Shown here in pieces: positions 1 through 5,978 of a stretch of 5,978 nucleotides of DNA (position 1 is its first letter; each line of letters starts with the position of its first letter). The DNA is from Thermodesulfobacteriota bacterium (GTDB lineage Bacteria; Desulfobacterota; RBG-13-43-22). The stretch covers positions 1 to 5,978 of the forward strand of contig JALOOY010000116.1 in the NCBI GenBank assembly GCA_025454185.1, read 5' to 3'. The notes beneath the pieces are model-generated. The model searched no databases and was not told the DNA's origin. It saw only the letters and a program-made list of their open reading frames with translations. The position numbers and the translations under genes were made by a program.

Positions 1-1511
1 TTCTGGATATCAACCAGGTTCTTTATCTGAACCTGGTCTTCGTGGCGGCTCCTTTCCAGGTCCACCACTTCGCCCGAAATCTGCCGAAGTTGTTCCTCCA
101 GTTCCTGCTTCCGCTCCCGGGAGACGGACAGGTCGGTTTGTACGGTTTCCCGATCCCGCTGCCGCTCGGAAATCTCCCCGCCGATTTCCCCGGAGATACG
201 CTCCAGGTGGTCGAGGCGTTCGTGCAACTGCCCTTTTTCTTCCGCCAGGCGGGTCAGGCGCACCCGGCGGTCCTCCCGCATCTGCACCAGGCCCACCAGT
301 CGGTTACGGACCCGGGTCTGTTCGTTCAGGGCCGTCAAGAGGCGGTCTTTGGCCTTTTCCGCCTCGGCCTGGGCCTGTTGGGTTTCGCTTTTCAAGCGAG
401 CCACGGTCTCTTCCCGGGAGGCCACCTGATTTTTTTCCTGATTTAACCGTTGATTGTAGGTTTCCAGTTCTTCCCGCAGGGCTGCGGCCTCCTGCTCGGC
501 GGCGCCCAGCCAGTGGCCGATTTCGCTGAGTTCCTTCTCAATCTGGGAGGCCTCGCCGGCAGACTGCTGCTGTTCTTGACGGGCCTGTTCCAGGAGCATT
601 TCCTCCCGTTCCCGGGCCGATTGCCGGCGGTAAAAGGCCTCCTGGGTAGACCGCAGTTCCTCCTCCAGGGTCTGCAGGGAGCCGGCAATGCCGGCCAGAC
701 GGCCCTCGATTTCCTGGCTTTCCCCGCGCAGGGCGGAAACGGTCCGGCGTCCTTCTGCCTGTTGGACTTCCAGGCGTTTTTTTTCCTCAATCAGGTCCCG
801 GTAATCCCGGGCCGTCAAGGTCAGTTCGATCTCCTTCAGTTCCCGGCGGTTTTCCTTGTAGCGCTCGGCCTTTTTGGCCTGCCGGTGCAGGGAATTCATC
901 TGGCGCCGGACCTCGGCGATGACATCGCCCACCCGCAGCAGGTTCTGCTCCGTCGCTTCCAGCTTGCGCAGCGTCTCCTGCTTGCGATGTTTATACTTGG
1001 AAATACCGGCCGCCTCCTCGATCCAATGGCGCCGGTCTTCGGCCTTGGAGTCGATGATGGCCCCTACCCGGCCCTGTTCGATCACGGCATAGGTGCGGCT
1101 TCCGGCGCCGGTGCCCAGGAACAGGTGGGTAATATCCTTGAGCCGGCAGGGCCGGTTGTTGATGGCGTATTCGCTTTCGCCGTCCCGGAACAGGCGGCGG
1201 GTGATGACCACCTCGGTGAACCCGGCCAGTTCGGGCGGCAGGCTGCCGTTGTCGTTTTCCAGGACCAGGGAGACCTCAGCCATGCCGACCGAGTTTTTCC
1301 CGTTCGACCCGGCGAAAATGACGTCTTCCATCCCCTTGCCCCGCAGTTGCCGGGGGCTCTGCTCCCCCATGACCCATTTGATGGCGTCCACGATGTTGCT
1401 CTTGCCGCAACCGTTGGGACCGACCACCCCGCTGATCCCTTTGGGAAAGGGTATGACGGTCTTTTCGGGGAAGGATTTAAATCCGTTGAGTTCCAGTCGT
1501 TTGATTCGCAT
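1..1511 (-). CDS. smc: Chromosome partition/condensation protein SMC, N-terminal part (cut by window edge)
   Basis: SMC is the ATPase core of the bacterial condensin (SMC-ScpAB), which loads on chromosomal DNA and organises and segregates it. The frame was read through by hand from the ATG at 1511 to the window edge: 503 codons with no stop, plus two leftover bases. The start MRIKRLELNGFKSF matches the family's first beta strand. The Walker A P-loop GPNGCGKSN is at residues 31-39. An R-loop segment SPRQLRGKGMED at 52-63 has Arg57. A Q-loop IEQGRV has Gln146, and IEEAAG at 164-169 leads into the stalk. From about residue 170 the sequence is a charged E/K/R/Q/L-rich coiled coil. Family members are roughly 1150-1200 aa, so the hinge, return coil, signature motif and Walker B lie outside the window. 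No Shine-Dalgarno is obvious before the ATG (the upstream bases are AGAATCCCCGGT). An upstream in-frame TTG would add about 16 atypical residues, so ATG is preferred. It lies 173 bp downstream of glyS. Confidence 0.96.
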   Translation of the reverse strand, partial: MRIKRLELNGFKSFPEKTVIPFPKGISGVVGPNGCGKSNIVDAIKWVMGEQSPRQLRGKGMEDVIFAGSNGKNSVGMAEVSLVLENDNGSLPPELAGFTEVVITRRLFRDGESEYAINNRPCRLKDITHLFLGTGAGSRTYAVIEQGRVGAIIDSKAEDRRHWIEEAAGISKYKHRKQETLRKLEATEQNLLRVGDVIAEVRRQMNSLHRQAKKAERYKENRRELKEIELTLTARDYRDLIEEKKRLEVQQAEGRRTVSALRGESQEIEGRLAGIAGSLQTLEEELRSTQEAFYRRQSAREREEMLLEQARQEQQQSAGEASQIEKELSEIGHWLGAAEQEAAALREELETYNQRLNQEKNQVASREETVARLKSETQQAQAEAEKAKDRLLTALNEQTRVRNRLVGLVQMREDRRVRLTRLAEEKGQLHERLDHLERISGEIGGEISERQRDRETVQTDLSVSRERKQELEEQLRQISGEVVDLERSRHEDQVQIKNLVDIQ

Positions 1512-1572
1512 ACCGGGGATTCTAATGAAAGGCGGGGGGACTTGTAAAGAAAAAAATACAATAAAGAGTATT

Positions 1573-1598
1573 AAAAAAAATGGCGCCACAAGATGTGG
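1573..1598 (-). terminator. Possible weak intrinsic terminator after glyS
   Basis: Read on the minus strand, downstream of glyS, the sequence is CCACA-TCT-TGTGG, then CGCCA, then eight T. This is a 5-bp stem with a 3-nt loop and a T8 tract that begins five bases after the stem. The stem is short and the spacing is not ideal, so this is only a candidate. The T-rich stretch that continues toward smc could instead belong to an smc promoter region. Confidence 0.25.
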
Positions 1599-1633
1599 TA
1601 GAGAGCACGGGGGAAGGCCAAGGCCTTATCCGA

Positions 1634-1666
1634 CGGATCGGTCGGATCCGACCGATCCGACCGATC
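1634..1666. repeat. 26-bp perfect palindrome overlapping 9-bp tandem repeats in the glyS-smc gap
   Basis: Positions 1634-1659 are identical to their own reverse complement. Each half is CGGATCGGTCGGA or its complement, centred on GGATCC at 1644-1649. As RNA it could form an 11-bp stem with a GATC loop. The right half also runs into a direct repeat: the unit GATCCGACC occurs at 1645-1653 and 1654-1662 and is followed by GATC at 1663-1666. No T-tract directly follows on either strand, so it is not a canonical terminator. It lies 26 bp past the glyS stop, in non-coding sequence. Similar GATCGGTC-type low-complexity arrays occur between genes in some GC-rich bacteria (recalled, not checked). A dimeric protein's operator, an mRNA-stabilising hairpin or a slippage product are all possible. 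Confidence 0.8.
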
Positions 1667-1684
1667 TTCGTTACAGGCGGGGCT

Positions 1685-3763
1685 TTACGTGGAAAAACCC
1701 GAAAAGACGGCTACCCGGTTGAAATGACCGGTCAATTGAAAGAGCAGGGCCAGGCGGTTGCGCTTCACGGCCTCCTCGGGGGCCATGACCAGGACCTGGT
1801 CGAAGAAGCGGTCGATAGCGGGCCGCAAGCGGGCCAGGTGCTGCAGGTAGGCCTGAAATTGTTTTTCCGCCAGGGAACGTTGCAGGACCTGCTCCAGGCC
1901 GGTCATCTGCCGATAGAGATCCCGCTCCGCCGGCTCCAGCAGCCGGTCTTCCGCCACCGTTCCCGCCTCCTCCGGCCGGATCCCTTTCAGGATGTTCAGG
2001 GCCCTTTTGCAGCCGACGGCCAGGGAGGTAAAATCGGCCTGCTGCTGGAATTCGTGCAGGGCCCGGGCCCGGAGCCGGACTTCGCTCAGGTCGGTCCAGC
2101 CGGCGGCCAGGACGGCCTCCACCGCCTCCCGGGCCAGGCCGGATTCGGTGAGCAGGTGGCCGAGGCGCAGGGTAAAGAATTCCCGCAGGGTCTGGAGGGA
2201 CTGCCGCGTATCGAGCCGGGGGAAACGCTCCCGGAAGGGCATCAGGGCCTCTTCCAGGACCTGGTCCAGGGAAAAGACATAATCGCCGCCCCAGGCCACC
2301 AGAATAGCCCCCTGGGCCTGACGGCGCAGGGCGTAGGGATCGGCCGAACCGCTGGGGACCTGGCCGATGGCAAAAAAACCGGCCAGGCTGTCCAGACGGT
2401 CGGCCAGACCCACCAGGGCCCCCACCGGGGTCTCGGGCAGACGGTCGGAGGCCGACAGGGGCAGGTAGTGCTCCCGGATGCCTTGGGCCGTCTCCGGGTC
2501 CTCTCCATCCAGCCGGGCGTAGGCCGCGCCCATGATGCCCTGGAGCGTGGGGAACTCCCCGACCATCTGGCTGGTGAGATCGGCCTTGGCCAACCAGGCG
2601 CAGCGCCGGACGGCTTCTTCCTTTTCGGGGGTCAGGAGGCGGGCCAGATAACCGGCCAGGGCCACGATCCGTTCCACTTTCTCAAAGGACGTCCCCAGAC
2701 GGGAATGAAATACCACCCCTTTGAGGCGTTCCACCTTGCCGGCCAGGGGGCCTTTCGTATCCTCCCGAAAGAAGAAACGGGCGTCGGACAGGCGCGCCCG
2801 CAGCACTTTTTCATGGCCCCGGACCACCCGGCCTTCATCCCGAACCCGGGTGTTGTTGACGGCGATGAAGCGGTTGATCAGGCGGCCCTGGCCGTCGGTC
2901 AGCGGAAAGTAGCGCTGGTGTTCCTTCATGGAGGTGATCAGCACCTCGGGCGGCAGGGCCAGAAAATCCGCCTCGAAGGCCCCGGCCACGGGGACGGGAT
3001 ATTCCACCAGGTTGGCCACTTCGGAAAGCAGTTCCGGATCCAGCAGGACCTCTCCCCCGGCTGCAGAGGCCAGGGACTTGATTTCCCGGACCAGCAGGGC
3101 CTGCCGTTCCTGGGGATCGATGACCACCATCCCGTCCTGCAGGCCGGCGAGGTAGTTTTCGGCCCGGTCGATTTCCAGGGCCCCGGGGGCCATGAAACGA
3201 TGTCCGTAGGTGAGGCGACCGGCGCTGGTTTCCTCCAGCCTGAAGGGAATGATCCGCTCGCCGTACAAGGCCAGGATCCAGTGAATGGGCCGGGCGAACT
3301 TGAGCGAGCAGGCCCCCCAGCGCATGTATTTGGGAAAGGTGATTTCCTGGATCAGGGCCGGGAGCAGTTCGCTCAGGATTTCCGGGGTGGGCCTTCCGGC
3401 CGTCATTTTACGCAGCCCCAGGTAGAGGCCCTTGGGGGTCTCCAGAAAGGAGAGGTCTTCGAAAGCCAGGCCTTTGGAGCGGGCGAACCCCAGGGCCACT
3501 TTCGTAGGACGCCCCTCCGGGTCGAGGGCGGCGTGGCGGGGCGGGCCGACAATGACCTCCTCCCGGTCTTCCTGCATCGGCTCGAGGGCCGCCACGAGCA
3601 GGGCCAGCCGCCGGGGGGTGCCCAGGGTCCGGACCCCCCCAAAGGATAGACGATTCTGGCGCAGGCCTTCCTCCGCCAGACGGTGTAATGAATTTAGTGC
3701 CCCGGGGATGAAGCGGGCCGGGATCTCCTCGGTGCCGATTTCCAGAACGAAGTCAGGGGTCAT
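1685..3763 (-). CDS. glyS: Glycyl-tRNA synthetase beta subunit
   Basis: Beta subunit of the bacterial alpha2beta2 glycyl-tRNA synthetase, a cytoplasmic enzyme. The beta subunit recognises and binds tRNA-Gly, while alpha carries the aminoacylation site. It is 692 aa; family members are about 690. Family signatures run in order: the N-terminal DFVLEIGTEEIPARF (residues 4-18), PKYMRWG (144-150) followed by FARPIHWILALYG, EHQRYFPL (281-288), the arginine-rich VLRARLSDARFFF (320-332), KADLTSQMVGEFPTLQG (393-409), and ADRLDSLAGFF (454-464) followed by SADPYALRRQA (473-483). The C-terminal anticodon-binding domain ends in FFDQVLVM (653-660) and NRLALLFQL (669-677). All segments are intact. The ATG at 3763 gives the conserved N-terminus. 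A weak AAGGAAAG sits upstream within the 16-nt gap after glyQ, so translation is probably coupled to glyQ. Termination is at TAA. Confidence 0.97.
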   Translation of the reverse strand: MTPDFVLEIGTEEIPARFIPGALNSLHRLAEEGLRQNRLSFGGVRTLGTPRRLALLVAALEPMQEDREEVIVGPPRHAALDPEGRPTKVALGFARSKGLAFEDLSFLETPKGLYLGLRKMTAGRPTPEILSELLPALIQEITFPKYMRWGACSLKFARPIHWILALYGERIIPFRLEETSAGRLTYGHRFMAPGALEIDRAENYLAGLQDGMVVIDPQERQALLVREIKSLASAAGGEVLLDPELLSEVANLVEYPVPVAGAFEADFLALPPEVLITSMKEHQRYFPLTDGQGRLINRFIAVNNTRVRDEGRVVRGHEKVLRARLSDARFFFREDTKGPLAGKVERLKGVVFHSRLGTSFEKVERIVALAGYLARLLTPEKEEAVRRCAWLAKADLTSQMVGEFPTLQGIMGAAYARLDGEDPETAQGIREHYLPLSASDRLPETPVGALVGLADRLDSLAGFFAIGQVPSGSADPYALRRQAQGAILVAWGGDYVFSLDQVLEEALMPFRERFPRLDTRQSLQTLREFFTLRLGHLLTESGLAREAVEAVLAAGWTDLSEVRLRARALHEFQQQADFTSLAVGCKRALNILKGIRPEEAGTVAEDRLLEPAERDLYRQMTGLEQVLQRSLAEKQFQAYLQHLARLRPAIDRFFDQVLVMAPEEAVKRNRLALLFQLTGHFNRVAVFSGFST

Positions 3764-3779
3764 GGGCTTTTCTTTCCTT

Positions 3780-4655
<876 letters not shown>

Positions 4656-4659
4656 ATTG

Positions 4660-4664
4660 CCTCC
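4660..4664 (-). promoter_or_regulatory. Ribosome binding site of glyQ
   Basis: On the minus strand GGAGG is followed by CAAT and the ATG at 4655, a 4-nt spacing. It is the strongest Shine-Dalgarno in the window and fixes the glyQ start. recO and smc lack one this good. Confidence 0.8.
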
Positions 4665-4678
4665 GAATAAAATTTCGT

Positions 4679-4684
4679 TTTATA
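4679..4684 (-). promoter_or_regulatory. Candidate -10 box for glyQS
   Basis: TATAAA on the minus strand lies in an AT-rich stretch about 24 nt before the glyQ ATG. It is the best -10 match between the palindromic element and glyQ. No good -35 hexamer is found at 16-18 bp spacing: the bases there fall inside the end of the inverted-repeat element (CGACTT-like), and TTGCAA is too close. The idea that glyQS needs its own promoter comes from the hairpins separating it from recO. This is a weak prediction. Confidence 0.25.
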
Positions 4685-4696
4685 TCTGATGGTCTT

Positions 4697-4810
4697 GCAA
4701 AAAGTCGTCATTGCGAGCGGAGCGAAGCAATCCCCCTGGCTAACTATCTGATTCCTGGGGATTGCTTCGTCGCTGCACTCCTCGCAATGACTGCTTTGAA
4801 GACTTTTTGC
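4697..4810. repeat. MITE-like imperfect inverted-repeat element
   Basis: The element has nested matching arms. GCAAAAAGTC at 4697-4706 pairs with GACTTTTTGC at 4801-4810. GTCATTGCGAG at 4707-4717 pairs with CTCGCAATGAC at 4781-4791. CGAAGCAATCCCC at 4723-4735 pairs with GGGGATTGCTTCG at 4757-4769. The arms are separated by small asymmetric bulges and a loop of about 21 nt. The ATTGCGAG...CGAAGCAATC motif pair resembles a dispersed intergenic palindrome I recall from many bacterial genomes. It encodes no protein and is probably a non-autonomous mobile repeat. The middle stem is followed by a T5 run on the minus strand at 4703-4699, and more distantly on the plus strand at 4804-4808, so it might also end transcription. 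No target-site duplication is evident. Confidence 0.8.
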
Positions 4811-4821
4811 CAATATATCAC

Positions 4822-4873
4822 ATCTAATTTTTTACCGGCCGCTGGTGCACCATTGGCCGGTAAAAAATTAGAT
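4822..4873. repeat. 19-bp perfect inverted repeat overlapping the recO stop codon
   Basis: The arm at 4822-4840 is an exact reverse complement of 4855-4873, with a 14-nt loop at 4841-4854. The loop itself contains the 10-bp palindrome TGGTGCACCA (4843-4852). The GC-rich inner stem (ACCGGCC/GGCCGGT) is flanked by T6 on the 5' arm and A6 on the 3' arm, whichever strand is read. This is the reverse of an intrinsic terminator, which needs U after the stem. In the recO mRNA the 5' arm begins with the last sense codon (ATC) and the TAA stop. It may act as a 3'-end stabilising hairpin or be a remnant of a mobile palindrome. Confidence 0.85.
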
Positions 4874-5629
4874 ATAAGGTTCCTGGAGCTGGCGCAGTAC
4901 TTGGGCCGAAGGCAATTCCCGGCCCAGGACCTGCCGGCGCCAGTAGGTCAAAAGGGTTTCGGCTTCCCGGCGTATCAGACGGTCCAGGCGCACCCGAAAG
5001 GCCTTGGCCGCCTCCAGACGGTCCACCTGGCGCAGGCTGGACAAGGTCCCGGGGGAAAGGGAGAGTCCCTGCTCCCCGCCGCCGCAGTCCGGGCAGACCA
5101 GGGCCGTCTTCCGGGAGGAAAAGACCGCCCGTTCGAAGTCATTGCCCGTCCGGCCGCAGCCCGGGCAGACCTGCAGGGAGAAACCATACCCGGCCAGCTT
5201 GAGCAGCTTCCACTGAAAAATGGGGCCCACCTCTTCAGCCGGCGCCCGGCCTTCCAGCCGCAGCAGGGCTTCCCGCAGCAGATCGAATACGGCCGGATGA
5301 GGGTCCCGGGGCGGGACCAGTTCCCGGGTCAGTTCACAGATGAAACCGGCCACGCCCCATTTCCGGAAATCCCGGCGGATGGCGGCAAAGCCGTCGATCA
5401 GTTCCCCGGCCTCCAGGCGGACCCAGGGGTTGGTCGGCTTCTCGAAAAGCTGGAGCCGGACCAGGCAGGCGGGCTCCAGACAATTGGCGAAACGTTTGCG
5501 GCTCTTTTTGGCCCCTTTGGCCAGGCCCCGCAGGCGGCCCCGGTCCGGGGTCAAAAAGTCCGCCAGCACGTCGGCTTCCCCGGCGGGCCGGACCTGCAGC
5601 ACCAGGGCCTCGCTGGAAAAAGCCGGCAT
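4868..5629 (-). CDS. recO: DNA repair protein RecO
   Basis: RecO acts in the RecFOR pathway. It binds single-stranded DNA and SSB, anneals strands and, with RecR, helps load RecA at gaps. The product has 253 aa, normal for the family (about 240-260). The N-terminal OB-fold region holds EALVLQVRPAGEADVLADFLT (residues 7-27), then GRLRGLAKGAKKSRKRF (31-47), a basic segment typical of RecO. A helical C-terminal domain follows. A Cys4 zinc-binding site is seen as CPGC (155-158) and CPDC (179-182), as in many non-enterobacterial RecO proteins. The ATG at 5629 overlaps the asnS TGA by one base (TGATG). No Shine-Dalgarno precedes it (bases CTATACCCCTG), so translation probably depends on reinitiation after asnS. 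The protein ends LQEPYI, with its stop codon inside a strong inverted repeat. Confidence 0.94.
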   Translation of the reverse strand: MPAFSSEALVLQVRPAGEADVLADFLTPDRGRLRGLAKGAKKSRKRFANCLEPACLVRLQLFEKPTNPWVRLEAGELIDGFAAIRRDFRKWGVAGFICELTRELVPPRDPHPAVFDLLREALLRLEGRAPAEEVGPIFQWKLLKLAGYGFSLQVCPGCGRTGNDFERAVFSSRKTALVCPDCGGGEQGLSLSPGTLSSLRQVDRLEAAKAFRVRLDRLIRREAETLLTYWRRQVLGRELPSAQVLRQLQEPYI

Positions 5630-5978
5630 CAGGGGTATAGGCGGTACAGGGTCCGGGGAAAAGGGATGGCTTCCCGCACGTGGGACAGGCCGCAGATCCA
5701 GGCCAGCAGCCGTTCCAGACCCAGGCCGAACCCGCCGTGGGGCACCGACCCGTAGCGGCGCAGGTCCAGGTACCAGTCCAGTTCCGCTTCCGGCAGTCCC
5801 TGCTCGGCCATGCGTCTCCGCAGGGTCGGCAAGTCATCTTCCCGCTGGGAACCGCCCACGATCTCCCCGTACCCTTCGGGGGCCAGCAGGTCCAGGTTCA
5901 GAACCAGTTGCGGGTTGTCGGGGTCCTCTTTCATGTAAAAGGCCTTGCAGGACGCCGGATAGTGATGCACGAATAGCG
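5629..5978 (-). CDS. asnS: Asparaginyl-tRNA synthetase, C-terminal part (cut by window edge)
   Basis: Class II enzyme that activates asparagine and charges tRNA-Asn in the cytoplasm. Only the last 115 codons plus stop are present; the frame is open to the right edge. Visible catalytic-core landmarks are KAFYMK, then LDLLAPEGYGEIVGGSQRE (the conserved GEIxGGSQRE segment), WYLDLRRYGSVPHGGFGLGLERL (class II motif 3, with the ATP-contacting Arg in GLGLER) and the terminal IPFPRT. GGSQRE and the YGSVPHGG context favour AsnRS over the closely related AspRS. The C-terminus reads RTLYRLYP rather than the RTPRNASF-like end of the enterobacterial enzyme. The anticodon-binding OB domain and motifs 1 and 2 lie outside the window. 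The TGA stop overlaps the recO ATG, implying an asnS-recO operon. Confidence 0.93.
   Translation of the reverse strand, partial: LFVHHYPASCKAFYMKEDPDNPQLVLNLDLLAPEGYGEIVGGSQREDDLPTLRRRMAEQGLPEAELDWYLDLRRYGSVPHGGFGLGLERLLAWICGLSHVREAIPFPRTLYRLYP

Noticed and set aside
450..1547. A 365-codon plus-strand open frame antisense to smc
   Set aside because: The opposite strand encodes a continuous SMC N-terminus with Walker A and coiled coil. The plus-strand product has shadow composition and no recognisable domain.
1580..3649. A 689-codon plus-strand open frame antisense to glyS
   Set aside because: It is in codon register with glyS on the opposite strand, so it reads the complements of GC-rich codons. 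Its product is Gly/Gln/Pro/His-rich with no family motifs, while the glyS reading is full length with strong signatures.
4656..4867. T-box or other riboswitch leader for glyQS
   Set aside because: No T-box core sequence, specifier-like structure or antiterminator was recognised. The structure present is explained by two simple inverted repeats.
4822..4873. Intrinsic bidirectional terminator for recO
   Set aside because: The stem is strong, but on both strands T6 comes before the GC stem and A6 after it, so no U-tract follows the hairpin. It is kept as an inverted repeat of unknown role.
4787..5755. A 322-codon plus-strand open frame covering recO in antisense
   Set aside because: It starts inside the palindromic element and runs across the recO-asnS junction. 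RecO, with its Cys4 site, accounts for this DNA.

Overview
The window is a compact bacterial housekeeping segment. All five genes lie on the minus strand and read from high to low coordinates: asnS (3' part, cut by the right edge), recO, glyQ, glyS and smc (5' part, cut by the left edge). The DNA is visibly GC-rich. Genes use G/C-ending codons and carry many Leu, Arg, Gly, Ala and Pro residues. A two-subunit glycyl-tRNA synthetase, a Cys4 zinc-type RecO and the order recO-glyQ-glyS together fit a Gram-negative deltaproteobacterial (Desulfobacterota-like) organism. That placement is inferred from family knowledge and recalled gene order, not from a search.

Right part (4868-5978): the last 115 codons of asparaginyl-tRNA synthetase end in a TGATG junction. 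One A is shared between the asnS stop and the recO start, so the two are probably translationally coupled. recO is intact (253 aa). Its last codon and stop lie inside the arm of a 19-bp perfect inverted repeat.

Middle gap (4656-4867, 212 bp): this holds two unrelated inverted repeats. The first is the hairpin at the recO end. The second is a 114-bp MITE-like palindromic element with an internal stem that ends near a T-run on either strand. The stretch next to glyQ (4656-4690) is AT-rich, with a possible -10 box and a clear ribosome binding site. This suggests that glyQS starts a new transcription unit.

Centre (1685-4655): glyQ (291 aa) and glyS (692 aa) encode the alpha and beta subunits of the alpha2beta2 glycyl-tRNA synthetase. 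They are 16 nt apart and almost certainly co-transcribed.

Left part (1-1684): a 173-bp gap follows glyS. It contains a 26-bp perfect palindrome overlapping 9-bp tandem repeats, and a T8 tract (read on the minus strand). The N-terminal 503 codons of the SMC chromosome-condensation ATPase come next. The reading frame is open to the window edge and stops just before the expected hinge.

Functionally the genes serve translation (asnS, glyQS), recombinational repair (recO) and chromosome segregation (smc). I see no tRNA or rRNA gene, CRISPR array, complete insertion sequence or defence system. No undescribed multi-gene system is supported. The non-routine content is the three intergenic repeat structures.
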